Positions 32,768 to 41,080 of a stretch of DNA of 42,401 nucleotides are shown here, in pieces; within the stretch, counting starts at the first letter, position 1, and every line of letters begins with the position of its first letter. This stretch comes from an uncultured Bacteroidota bacterium (GTDB lineage: Bacteria; Bacteroidota; Bacteroidia; Bacteroidales; SZUA-534). Under the pieces are notes generated by a model. That model saw only the letters and a program-made list of their open reading frames with translations, was not told where the DNA came from and made no database searches. The stretch is from contig CAMKOM010000001.1 of the NCBI GenBank assembly GCA_946414435.1, forward strand, positions 1 through 42,401. The letters run 5' to 3'. The position numbers and the translations under genes are program-made.

Positions 32768-33010
32768 TTAATTAAGCGACAAATGCTTATTCACCAATTC
32801 AATCGAATTCTCGACGGTCACAAGTTGACGAATCTCGTCGTCACCGAGAAGAATGTGGAACCGCTCTTCGACAAAGCAAAGGAAACATTTCCAATCAATC
32901 TCGTCAAAGAACAAATCATTTGAAAATGAAGCTTCTGGCATAATATCCTGGCGGTTGACACCCACCTTGCGAAGCACTCTGTACATTCCTAATCTAACTT
33001 GACGTTCCAT
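32768..33010 (-). CDS. Acyl-carrier-protein-like protein lacking the phosphopantetheine serine
   Basis: 80 residues from ATG 33010. It aligns without gaps to E. coli ACP around the attachment site: 'EASFSNDLFFDEIDWKCFL' here against N-A-S-F-V-E-D-L-G-A-D-S-L-D there. The serine of the DSL motif, which carries 4'-phosphopantetheine, is Glu37. Later conserved positions ('FVEERF', 'TVENSIELV') are kept, so the four-helix fold is likely. It cannot be a normal acyl carrier. It may be a structural or regulatory ACP mimic, or the remnant of one. A longer reading from 33064 adds 18 residues and is less likely. Single gene, divergent from the MATE gene. Confidence 0.65.
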   Translation of the reverse strand: MERQVRLGMYRVLRKVGVNRQDIMPEASFSNDLFFDEIDWKCFLCFVEERFHILLGDDEIRQLVTVENSIELVNKHLSLN

Positions 33011-33192
33011 ATATCGTGTCTTTTTTGTTATCGTTTTTACACCTATAAGACAATCAAACCGCACATTACCCTACCTTGAAAAGCGATTTTTTTGCAAAAA
33101 TTTTTCAGTTTTTGCTCAATGATTTGATTATCAATAAAATAAAATGCTCATTTTTTTCGCTTTCGCGATGTGGGGCAGCCGCCGAAGTGGCA

Positions 33193-33200
33193 TATTTTTG
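33193..33200 (+). promoter_or_regulatory. Probable MATE gene -7 promoter box
   Basis: TATTTTTG is a perfect TAnnTTTG match 22 bases before ATG 33222. It excludes the upstream in-frame ATG at 33144. Confidence 0.6.
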
Positions 33201-33221
33201 CACCGCAGAACGAGAAAAGCG

Positions 33222-34553
33222 ATGAATCAGCACGAAAAATTCACGAAAATCACCACCCAACCCGTCGGCCGACTGGTTTGCGAGTTTGCCGTGCCGTCGA
33301 TGGTGTGTATGCTCGTGAGCGCGTTCTACAACATTGTCGATACCTATTTCGTGGGCCGAATCGACACGCAATCGACGGCCGCCCTAGGCATTGTCTTCTC
33401 ATATATGGCTATCATTCAGGCCGTTTCGTTCTTTTTCGGACACGGCTCGGGCAATTTCATATCGCGGGCTCTGGGCGCGCAGAAGTCGGAACAGGCCGCC
33501 ACAATGGCTTCAACAGGCTTCTTCACCGCCATTGCGCTCACCACGGGGCTGGCGGCCGTCGGACTGGCGCTGATGGAACCCGTGCTCACCCTGTTCGGCT
33601 CAACCCCAACCATTATGCCGCGCGCAAAAGAGTATTTCTTTTGGATTTTGGCTGGAACACCGTTCATTACGGGCGTTTTTGTGATGAACAACCAAATGCG
33701 CTTTCAGGGCAACGCGGCAATGTCGATGGTTGGCGTGATGATTGGCGCCGCGCTCAACATTGCTCTCGACCCGCTGTTCATTTTCACGCTCGATATGGGC
33801 ATTGGCGGCGCTGGTCTGGCCACGGCCCTGTCGCAATTCGTGAGTTTTGCCATAATGCTGAAAATGACTGGCTTGCGTGGCGGAATCCGATTGAAAATAG
33901 GCAATTTCAAACCTTCGGCCGAACGCTACGCCGAGATTTTTGCGGGTGGCTCGCCGTCGCTTGTGCGGCAGTGCCTGATGGCCGTTGTGAGCATTTGCCT
34001 GAACAACTACGCAAGCCATTACGGCGATTCGGCGGTGGCGGCTTTTTCGGTTGTGGGGCGAATAATGATGTTTGCCACGGCCGCGCTGCTGGGCTTCGGG
34101 CAGGGATTCCAACCCGTGTGCGGATTCAACTACGGCGCGGGGCTATATGAGCGTGTGAGCCGCGCCTTCAAGTTCAGTGTCGCCGTCTCAACGGCCTACT
34201 GCGGTGCGGTTGCCGCCGCGGGAATCGTCTTTGCCGACGCCATTGTGTCGCTCTTCAGCGTTGCCGACGCCGATGTGATAAGCCTTGGCGCCCTGGTGCT
34301 GAAATTCCACTGCTGCACCTACATTCTGAACGGCTTTATTGTGCTGACTAATATGTATTTACAGACAACCCGCCATACCGCGGGCGCCTTGCTTGTTGCT
34401 ATTGCCCGTCAGGGCCTGTTCTTCCTTCCGCTGCTGGTTGTTGGCGCGCACTTCTACGGCCTGCTGGGCATTGTCGCCGCCCAACCCCTATCCGATTTTC
34501 TGACCTTTCTGCTGGCTGTGCCGCTTTACAGACGGAACAGGGCGGAAAATTGA
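33222..34553 (+). CDS. MATE family multidrug/cation efflux transporter
   Basis: 443 residues from ATG 33222, the usual length for 12 membrane helices. MATE proteins export drugs, toxic organics or metabolites in exchange for Na+ or H+. The family's first-helix motif appears as 'PSMVCMLVSAFYNIVDTYFVG'-like sequence, read in parts as 'PSMVCMLVSAFY' and 'NIVDTYFVGR'. 'FGHGSGNFISRALGAQ' and 'VCGFNYGAGLYERV' follow the pattern of each six-helix half. The MepA/NorM-type subfamily is likely; substrate is unknown. Its TGA stop codon is the first word of an octamer array. Confidence 0.93.
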   Translation: MNQHEKFTKITTQPVGRLVCEFAVPSMVCMLVSAFYNIVDTYFVGRIDTQSTAALGIVFSYMAIIQAVSFFFGHGSGNFISRALGAQKSEQAATMASTGFFTAIALTTGLAAVGLALMEPVLTLFGSTPTIMPRAKEYFFWILAGTPFITGVFVMNNQMRFQGNAAMSMVGVMIGAALNIALDPLFIFTLDMGIGGAGLATALSQFVSFAIMLKMTGLRGGIRLKIGNFKPSAERYAEIFAGGSPSLVRQCLMAVVSICLNNYASHYGDSAVAAFSVVGRIMMFATAALLGFGQGFQPVCGFNYGAGLYERVSRAFKFSVAVSTAYCGAVAAAGIVFADAIVSLFSVADADVISLGALVLKFHCCTYILNGFIVLTNMYLQTTRHTAGALLVAIARQGLFFLPLLVVGAHFYGLLGIVAAQPLSDFLTFLLAVPLYRRNRAEN

Positions 34554-34624
34554 AGGACCGAAGGACTGAAGGATTGAATGTGTGAATGTTTTTTCGCACA
34601 GATCACACTGAATACACAGATATA
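34551..34624 (+). repeat. Octamer array on the MATE stop codon, then a short AATCTGTG element
   Basis: TGAAGGAC, CGAAGGAC and TGAAGGAT occupy 34551-34574, the first three bases being the MATE stop codon. At 34595-34624 lies an inverted short AATCTGTG-type element (CGCACAGATCACACTG and so on). Confidence 0.85.
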
Positions 34625-34707
34625 CACACCCACAATGTCCGTCCGCGCGAGCGACCTTCAGGTCGCCCGAAACATAAAAATCGTGCGTCTCTACAATCAT
34701 TTTTCAT

Positions 34708-34715
34708 TACCTTTG
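34708..34715 (+). promoter_or_regulatory. Probable DUF1848 gene -7 promoter box
   Basis: TACCTTTG is a perfect TAnnTTTG match, 40 bases before the ATG at 34755. Confidence 0.55.
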
Positions 34716-34754
34716 ACTGTTGCGGACATTTGACAAAACCGACAACAAACCGCT

Positions 34755-35822
34755 ATGGCACAATGGAATAAGATACGAATCGAACGCGAGAACGGCACCG
34801 CAGCCGAAGCACAAGCACCCGTGATTGTGTCGGCAAGCCGCTCGACCGACATTCCCGCCTTCTACGCCGACTGGTTCTTCCACAGGCTCAAGGTCGGCTA
34901 CTCGGCGTGGACCAACCCGTTCAACGGCGCGCAGAGTTTTGTGTCGTACCAAAACACGCGGTTCATCGTCTTTTGGTCGAAGAACCCCGAGCCACTGCTG
35001 CAACACATTGATTATCTGAAAGAACGCAATATTGGCTGCTACATTCAGTTCACGCTGAACGACTACGAAACCGAAGGCCTTGAGCGCGGTGTGCCGCCCC
35101 TTGCCCACCGTATCGACACCTTTCGAAGGCTGGTCGATACACTTGGCGCAGGCCGCGTTGTCTGGCGCTTCGACCCGCTTATTCTCACCGACCGAATCAC
35201 GCCTGAAACGCTCTTGCAGAAAATCGAACACATTGGCAATCAACTCAATGGCTATGCCGAAAAACTCGTTTTCAGTTTCGCCGACATTGCTCTGTATAAA
35301 AAGGTGAAAGCCAACCTTGAGCGCAACCGCGTGAACTATTCCGAGTGGACCGTTGAGCAGATGGACCAATTCGCGCGCCAATTGTCGGAACTCAACAAAC
35401 GTTGGGGCTACCAACTTGCCACCTGCGGCGAAAAGATTGATATTGAGCAATATGGCATTCGTCACAACCGCTGCGTCGATGACGACCTGATGATTCGTTT
35501 TGCCCACCACGACAAGGCGCTGATGGACTTTCTGGGTGTGGAAATAAAAACACGTGAGTTTTCGCTTTTCGGCACCGATCCACTACCACAGAACGCTCTG
35601 ATTATCAACGATAATCTGTATGCCATAAAACGCAAGGACAACCGCGACAAAGGTCAGCGCCCCGCCTGCGGCTGCATTATGAGCAAAGACATTGGCGAGT
35701 ACAACACCTGCCCCCACCAATGCGAGTACTGCTACGCCAACACAAGCAAGGAAGCCGCCTTGCGCAACTTCGCCCGCGCCCGCGAGACTGGGTGGCAATC
35801 AGAGACTATCACAGGGAGGTAG
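34755..35822 (+). CDS. DUF1848 protein with C-terminal CX3CX2C iron-sulfur-type motif
   Basis: 355 residues. It opens with the family motif 'VIVSASRSTDIPAFYADWFF' and continues with 'VSYQNTRFIVFWSKNPEPLL' and 'RVVWRFDPLI', which match DUF1848. Near the C-terminus, Cys305 and Cys307 precede 'CPHQCEYCYANTS' (319-331), a CX3CX2C triad like that of radical SAM enzymes but at the wrong end of the protein. Function is not established. By the motif it may bind an [4Fe-4S] cluster and perhaps SAM. ATG 34755 follows the promoter box. Single gene. Confidence 0.82.
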   Translation: MAQWNKIRIERENGTAAEAQAPVIVSASRSTDIPAFYADWFFHRLKVGYSAWTNPFNGAQSFVSYQNTRFIVFWSKNPEPLLQHIDYLKERNIGCYIQFTLNDYETEGLERGVPPLAHRIDTFRRLVDTLGAGRVVWRFDPLILTDRITPETLLQKIEHIGNQLNGYAEKLVFSFADIALYKKVKANLERNRVNYSEWTVEQMDQFARQLSELNKRWGYQLATCGEKIDIEQYGIRHNRCVDDDLMIRFAHHDKALMDFLGVEIKTREFSLFGTDPLPQNALIINDNLYAIKRKDNRDKGQRPACGCIMSKDIGEYNTCPHQCEYCYANTSKEAALRNFARARETGWQSETITGR

Positions 35823-35929
35823 GGATTGTGATGGGGTATTGAGATATGTATTGTTTCAATTCTAATGCGTTTTATTCTTCATAATCTAACAAAAAGCACC
35901 CGCCCTATTCCCAACCAACAAAAACACCA

Positions 35930-35962
35930 ACAGACGAGCCTTACGCCCGTCTGTCGTGTTTT
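35930..35962. terminator. Hairpin between the DUF1848 and HIRAN genes
   Basis: Arms ACAGACG (35930-35936) and CGTCTGT (35948-35954) with an 11-base loop that can extend the stem, then TTTT on the plus strand. On the minus strand it is followed by TGGTGTTTTTG. It is placed to stop transcription from either side. Confidence 0.55.
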
Positions 35963-35974
35963 AAATGTCAAGCC

Positions 35975-36328
35975 TTATTCGGCTTCGGGGTTGCGCGCGA
36001 CGGTGATTGCGAGATACACCTGATTTTCGGGGTGCGTATCGGGCACAAGTTGGCTGATTCGGCAAGTGAACAAACTGTTCCAGCCTGCCTCAAGTAAATG
36101 GGCCAAAGGCGTGTTTTCGGCACGCGGAATGTAGCCAAGCATATACGGCTCTTCCTCGCCAAGCTTGTTGTACAGCACGGCCACCGCGTTCGGGTCGTGG
36201 CGGTTGTCGGGGTCAAGTTCCAACTGCAACTCGGTTCCAACCTTCAGTTCGTTCCAAACCAGGTCGGCATCGTAATACTTACGTCCTGCCAGGTGGCAAT
36301 CCATAAAAAACTGTCTTCTTGCTCTCAT
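35975..36328 (-). CDS. Stand-alone HIRAN domain protein
   Basis: 117 residues from ATG 36328 (a TTG two codons upstream is less likely). HIRAN is a small beta domain that binds DNA ends or damaged DNA in the eukaryotic helicase HLTF. Here 'LAGRKYYDADLVWNELKVG', 'LDPDNRHDPNAVAVLY' and 'YMLGYIPRAENTPLAHLL' give the full domain. There is no fused helicase or nuclease, as in many bacterial HIRAN proteins. Its role and partner are unknown. The 298-bp upstream gap holds no other gene that I accept. Confidence 0.82.
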   Translation of the reverse strand: MRARRQFFMDCHLAGRKYYDADLVWNELKVGTELQLELDPDNRHDPNAVAVLYNKLGEEEPYMLGYIPRAENTPLAHLLEAGWNSLFTCRISQLVPDTHPENQVYLAITVARNPEAE

Positions 36329-36526
36329 GATCAATGCTTTTTAAAAGTTAGACATTCAATTTTGCGACAAAAAAAACGGCAACCTATGCGAGATTGAAGC
36401 AGAGGTTTTAAGAATTTTAAAAAAAAGCGTGATTCCATTGATAATGTGGTAATTATAGCCATCAAAAACATTAAAGGCCACTTCTCATTAACCTGTAACA
36501 TTCTGCATCTTAAATTCTAAATATCT

Positions 36527-36534
36527 TATCTTTG
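36527..36534 (+). promoter_or_regulatory. Probable nnr-DUF4831 promoter box
   Basis: TATCTTTG is a perfect TAnnTTTG match, followed four bases later by an ATG at 36538. The nnr start at 36627 is about 90 bases downstream, so a leader of that length is implied. The rest of 36335-36626 is AT-rich, with no other recognised feature. Confidence 0.6.
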
Positions 36535-36626
36535 CAAATGAAATCAGAAGAACGTGACTGCATGACAATGTCGGCAATGCCGATATGCGGTCGTTTTAAA
36601 TTACTGATTGTCAGATTGTAAAAGCG

Positions 36627-38150
36627 ATGAAAATTCTCGATGCTGCACAAATCAGAGCCTGCGACCGATTCACTATCGAAAACGAGCCCGTTGCTTCTAT
36701 CGATTTGATGGAACGTGCCGCTGACGCGATAACCGATTGGCTGACAGGGAATTACTTTTACTGCGACACACAGTTTACCATTTTTGCGGGTTCGGGCAAC
36801 AATGGCGGCGACGCGCTGGCCGTGGCTCGGAAGTTGGCGAAAATGTTCGGCGGCGGCGTGACGGTTTACAAACTTAACATTGGCAACAACTCGCCCGACT
36901 GCCAACAGAATCTCGAACGCCTGCAAAACACCGAAGGCGTGAGCGTTACATTCATTAACAAAGGCGACGCACTGCCCGAAATCAAGCCCCACAGCGTGGT
37001 TGTCGATGGCATTTTCGGCTCGGGTCTGAACCGCCCTGTCGAAGGTTATTGGGCCGAACTGATTGAGTATATCAATAGTACTGGAAATGAGACGATTGCA
37101 ATCGATATTCCGTCGGGATTGTTCTGCACCGACAATCGGGCGAACACTGGCGCAATCATTAAGGCCAACAACACGCTGAGCCTTCAACTGCCGAAACTGC
37201 CATTCTTCTTTGCTGAAAATGAGCAGTTTGTGGGCCATTTCGACATTCTTCCAATCGGCATTAGCCAACAGGCTATCGACAGCGCCGAAACACCCTTCAG
37301 CCTGACCGAAAAGCGCGATTTGGCGCGGCTCATAAAGCCCCGTCAGCGGTTTGCGCACAAGGGCACGTTCGGCCACGCGCTGCTCACGGCGGGCAGTTAC
37401 CAAATGAGCGGTGCGGCCGTTCTGGCTTCGCGGGCGTGCCTGCACACGGGTTGCGGACTGCTCACTGCGCACGTCCCGCAATCGGCCTATCAGATTATGC
37501 AAACGGCTGTGCCTGAAGCAATTCTGAATATCGACGACAGTCAGATGGAATACAGCGCGGCCGACCGTCTGCAACGTTTTTCGGCCATTGGCATTGGGCC
37601 TGGCATTGGGCAGAGCGACGCCGCACGCAACGGACTGGCGCAACTGCTGCAAAACTGCACCGCGCCAATGGTGATTGACGCTGACGCTCTCAACATTATC
37701 GCCGCCAATCAAGAAATGTTCAAACTGCTGAAACCCAACACAATACTCACGCCGCACCCTGGCGAATTCGACCGCCTGACGCACCGCCACACGACGGGCT
37801 ACGAGCGGCTGCAGACGCAAATCGACCTAGCGCGCCAACACAATATAATAATTGTGCTCAAGGGCGCGTTTACTTCGGTGGCAACGCCCGACGGCACCGT
37901 TCGCTTCAACTCTACGGGCAACGCGGGAATGGCCACGGCGGGCAGCGGCGATGTTTTGACGGGAATTATCTTATCTTTGCTGGCTCAAAACTATTCCCCC
38001 GCCGACGCCGCGGTTCTGGGCGTGGGGCTGCACGGTATGGCTGGCGATATTGCCGCCCGAGCCGATGGTATGGAATTTGTTACGGCAAGCAATATTATCG
38101 ACAATTTAGGGAAAGCGTTTCTGAAACTAAAAGATATTGACAATGAATAG
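36627..38150 (+). CDS. nnr: Bifunctional NAD(P)H-hydrate epimerase / ADP-dependent dehydratase
   Basis: 507 residues. It repairs hydrated NADH and NADPH: the N-terminal YjeF domain epimerises and the C-terminal carbohydrate-kinase-like domain dehydrates with ADP. N-terminal domain, residues about 1-215: 'FAGSGNNGGDALAVARKLA' (53-71). C-terminal domain, about 230-500: 'HKGTFGHALLTAGSYQMSGA', 'GPGIGQ', 'LTPHPGEFDRL', 'IIVLKGAFTSVATPDG' and the nucleotide-binding 'AGMATAGSGDVLTGII'. Both halves look intact. Its stop codon overlaps the start of the next gene by 8 bases, so they are translationally coupled. Confidence 0.95.
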   Translation: MKILDAAQIRACDRFTIENEPVASIDLMERAADAITDWLTGNYFYCDTQFTIFAGSGNNGGDALAVARKLAKMFGGGVTVYKLNIGNNSPDCQQNLERLQNTEGVSVTFINKGDALPEIKPHSVVVDGIFGSGLNRPVEGYWAELIEYINSTGNETIAIDIPSGLFCTDNRANTGAIIKANNTLSLQLPKLPFFFAENEQFVGHFDILPIGISQQAIDSAETPFSLTEKRDLARLIKPRQRFAHKGTFGHALLTAGSYQMSGAAVLASRACLHTGCGLLTAHVPQSAYQIMQTAVPEAILNIDDSQMEYSAADRLQRFSAIGIGPGIGQSDAARNGLAQLLQNCTAPMVIDADALNIIAANQEMFKLLKPNTILTPHPGEFDRLTHRHTTGYERLQTQIDLARQHNIIIVLKGAFTSVATPDGTVRFNSTGNAGMATAGSGDVLTGIILSLLAQNYSPADAAVLGVGLHGMAGDIAARADGMEFVTASNIIDNLGKAFLKLKDIDNE

Positions 38151-39321
38151 TTTGAAATCGATTATCTCAATTGCCGCTTTAACTTCGGCAACAGTGGCTT
38201 TCGGCCAAAAAGATGTTGAGAACAGTTATTTTGTAACGCCTGTTCAGGGCGAAATGAACGTCGATGGGCACCAAGTATTTTACTCATTACCAAGCAATTC
38301 GCTGTTGGTCAGCCTGAAAATGGAAATGGTTGTCAAGGCCAAGGGCCCATACGCGCAATACGCCGAAAAATATCTGAACATAACCACTGGCGTTATCGAC
38401 GAGTCAGGAACCGCTTATTCAATTGATAATGTGAAAGTTGAGCGTATCAGTCAGCCCGACACGAGCCAACTCTACGCAATCAATTTCACAGGAATCGACA
38501 ATCTGCCGATGGTTCAACTGAATGCCGACGGCACCATTCTGGCCTGCAACTGCCCGCGCACCATTGAAGGCTACAAGGCGCCCAAACCGCAGAACAACGC
38601 CGTGCCCGATGCAAAGCCAATCACCTTTTTGGATATGGGTGTGAAGCCGTTCATTGTGATTGAAGATGAAGAAGATACGAGCGAAGAAGACTCGGTTGAA
38701 GTGAAAAAGCCGCAACAACCGCAGCCGATTGTGATGACCGAAGAAGAGAACGCAGCCGCGGCCGCTGCTTTCATTCGCAAAATCCGCAAACGCCGCCTGA
38801 AACTTGTTGCAGGCATTGCCGAAGAAGCCAACAACCCAAGCGGCAAGGCGCTGAAACTGATGATTGCCGAACTCGACCGCCTGGAAAACGAATATTTAAG
38901 TCTTTTTGTAGGTAAGAGCGTCAAAAGCTCATACACACAGTCGTTTGTGGTAACGCCGAACGGCAAGACCGAAGACGAACAAATCTCGTTGAGTTATTTC
39001 TCGAAAACAGGAAAACGCAACGACACCTATCCTATCACAATGACAATCAAGACATTGACAAGTTCACCAAAGGTATCGATTAAGGAAGTTGACACGTCGT
39101 CGAAATCGTCGTCGAACATAAAATACGGGCTCTACCACCGAATCCCCGCAACGGTTTCGGTATCAATTGATTACGATGGCCAACAATATTTCAGCGGACA
39201 GTTTGGAATCGCGCAGAAAGGCGTGGTTGTGCCAATGCCGTCCGACTATCTCAACAATCACAAGTATTCGATTGAATTTGAGCCTGAAACGGGCGCGCTG
39301 AAACGGATAACTGGGAATTGA
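38143..39321 (+). CDS. DUF4831 family secreted protein
   Basis: 392 residues from ATG 38143, which overlaps the nnr stop (ATGAATAG). Signal peptide 'IISIAALTSATVAFGQ'. The family segments 'YSLPSNSLLVSLKMEM', 'GPYAQYAEKYLNITTGVI' and 'YHRIPATVSVSIDYDGQQY' are present. A central acidic stretch 'EDEEDTSEEDSVE' leads to an Ala-rich 'EENAAAAAAFIRKIRKRR' segment. The family is Bacteroidota-specific with no known function; a periplasmic or outer-membrane location is likely. Linkage to nnr is probably positional. Confidence 0.82.
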   Translation: MNSLKSIISIAALTSATVAFGQKDVENSYFVTPVQGEMNVDGHQVFYSLPSNSLLVSLKMEMVVKAKGPYAQYAEKYLNITTGVIDESGTAYSIDNVKVERISQPDTSQLYAINFTGIDNLPMVQLNADGTILACNCPRTIEGYKAPKPQNNAVPDAKPITFLDMGVKPFIVIEDEEDTSEEDSVEVKKPQQPQPIVMTEEENAAAAAAFIRKIRKRRLKLVAGIAEEANNPSGKALKLMIAELDRLENEYLSLFVGKSVKSSYTQSFVVTPNGKTEDEQISLSYFSKTGKRNDTYPITMTIKTLTSSPKVSIKEVDTSSKSSSNIKYGLYHRIPATVSVSIDYDGQQYFSGQFGIAQKGVVVPMPSDYLNNHKYSIEFEPETGALKRITGN

Positions 39322-39343
39322 TTTAGAGCGATGTATTTTTGAA

Positions 39344-39472
39344 CACATATGACGCAAATTGAACTGATTTTCACAGATTTGATTGAATTATGAATTATGA
39401 ATTACGACTAATTCAACCTGTTCAACTTTAAACTCGATTATCAATTAGTCAGTCCTTCAATCCTTCAGTCCT
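39344..39472. repeat. AATCTGTG-type element and octamer array upstream of the second MATE gene
   Basis: 39344-39379 is an inverted element (minus strand AATCTGTGAAAATCAGTT, then CAATTTGCGTC), closest to the copy at 17201. After ATTATGAATTATGAATTACG words come three octamers TCAGTCCT, TCAATCCT, TCAGTCCT (39449-39472). No promoter box was seen. Confidence 0.8.
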
Positions 39473-39493
39473 TCAATCAGTTATTTACAAACA

Positions 39494-40849
39494 ATGAAAG
39501 TTTTTCAACTCGACGGCCTGCAAAAACAACTGGCGCTGCTGGCGGGGCCAATCTTTATGGAAACCCTGCTGGTGATGACGCTGGGCGCGGTCGATACCAT
39601 AATGTTGAGCCAACATTCTGACAACAGCGTGGCCGCCGTGGGAATGGTCAATCAGTTGGTGAGTATGATTTTCCTGGTGTTCGAAGTCACGGCGCTGGGC
39701 ACTTCTATCCTATGCTCGCAGTACATTGGCGCAAAACTGTCGGACAAGGTGACGCAGACGGTTGGCGTGTCGCTTGTGCTGAACGCCACTTTCGGCCTGA
39801 TTATCAGTTGCCTGATGTTCTTTTTCGCGGGCAATATTCTGCACCTGATGGGCCTTCGTCCCGAACTGATGCCCGACGGCCTTTCGTATATGCGCATTGT
39901 GGGCTCGTTCGCCTTCGCGCAAGCAATATCGATGGCTGCGTCGGCGTCGCTGCGAAGCGCCAACAAGGCCGTCTATCCGATGATGGTGACGCTTGTGGTG
40001 AACATTGTCAACGTGATTGGCAACTACACGCTGATTTTCGGCAAGTTCGGGATGCCCGCGCTGGGTGTCGAAGGCGCGGCCATTTCCACCGCCGCTTGCC
40101 GCACCATTGCAATGTTCGCGCTGCTCTATCTGCTTAAGACAAAGCACGTTCGGCACTTTCCGCGCGCGCTGTTCCGCCCCTTCCCGTTCGGCGAACTCAA
40201 AAAACTGCTGCACATTGGCGTTCCGTCGGCTGGCGAGCAGATGTCGTACAGCCTTTCAATGGTGGTTATCACCTACTTTATCAATATGATAAGCAACGAA
40301 GCGCTGGCCACCCGCACCTACTGTATGAACATTATAATGTTTGTCTATCTGTTCTCGGTTTCGGTGGGCCAAAGCGGCGCCATAACCATTGGGCACCTTG
40401 TGGGCGACCGCCGTCCGCGCGCGGCCTTTGTTTTCGGCAAACTGGTGATGAAGATTGCCGTTGTAACGTCGATTGTGGTGTCGGTTATTTTTGCGATATT
40501 CGGCAAGTTTATCTTCAACTTCCTTACTGATAATCAAGAGATTATTGCAATGGGCGTTGTCATTCTCTGGATTGACGTTGTGCTGGAATTCGGCCGCGCC
40601 GTGAACGTGTTCGCCGTGAACGCCCTGCGCTCGGCTGGCGACATTTATTTCCCTGTGCTGCTGGGCATTGGCGTAATGTGGACGGTGTCAGTCGGGCTGA
40701 GTTACCTGTTCGGCATTGGCTTCGGCTGGGGCCTGATTGGAATGTGGGTGGCCTTCGTGCTCGACGAGAACATCCGCGCTGGCGTGTTTATTAAGCGCTG
40801 GTGGGGCTTGAAATGGACGACGAAGAGTTTTGTGAAGGATGTTAAATAG
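39494..40849 (+). CDS. MATE family efflux transporter (second copy)
   Basis: 451 residues, 12 predicted membrane helices. It differs clearly from the MATE protein at 33.2 kb, so it is not a recent duplicate. Motifs: 'AGPIFMETLLVMTLGAVDTI', 'MVNQLVSMIFLVFEV', 'ILCSQYIGAKLSDKV' and, in the second half, 'IGVPSAGEQMSYSLSMVVIT' and 'FAVNALRSAGDIYFPVLLGI', which fit the NorM/DinF-like branch. Substrate unknown. Start at ATG 39494 after an AT-rich, repeat-filled spacer. TAG stop codon flows directly into a GACATCGGACTACAG word. Confidence 0.93.
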   Translation: MKVFQLDGLQKQLALLAGPIFMETLLVMTLGAVDTIMLSQHSDNSVAAVGMVNQLVSMIFLVFEVTALGTSILCSQYIGAKLSDKVTQTVGVSLVLNATFGLIISCLMFFFAGNILHLMGLRPELMPDGLSYMRIVGSFAFAQAISMAASASLRSANKAVYPMMVTLVVNIVNVIGNYTLIFGKFGMPALGVEGAAISTAACRTIAMFALLYLLKTKHVRHFPRALFRPFPFGELKKLLHIGVPSAGEQMSYSLSMVVITYFINMISNEALATRTYCMNIIMFVYLFSVSVGQSGAITIGHLVGDRRPRAAFVFGKLVMKIAVVTSIVVSVIFAIFGKFIFNFLTDNQEIIAMGVVILWIDVVLEFGRAVNVFAVNALRSAGDIYFPVLLGIGVMWTVSVGLSYLFGIGFGWGLIGMWVAFVLDENIRAGVFIKRWWGLKWTTKSFVKDVK

Positions 40850-41080
40850 ACATCGGACTACAGACTTCAGACATTGAATTATAGACTTCTGACTAGGGTT
40901 AAGGGTGTTGATTCCAACCTATAGCCCTTCACCTACCAACTATAAACATCAAGCGGTTAATAACCAATCGGTTTGGGGGTTGCGGTTTTGCGCCTACGCG
41001 ATAATTTTAGGCTGATGAACGATTTGAAGTAGTTTTTTGCTTGAATCGGCTCAACTAAAACGTTTACAACAATTTATAAG
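40850..41080 (+). other. 231-bp spacer, repeat words near the MATE stop codon, otherwise unremarkable
   Basis: 40849-40893 carries GACATCGGACTACAGACTTCAGACATT-type words, read in parts as GACATCGGACTACAG and ACTTCAGACATT, related to the 14-mer before uvrB. The remainder is unstructured to my reading. A TAGTTTTTTG-like sequence near 41030 may be a poor promoter box for the next gene. Confidence 0.55.
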
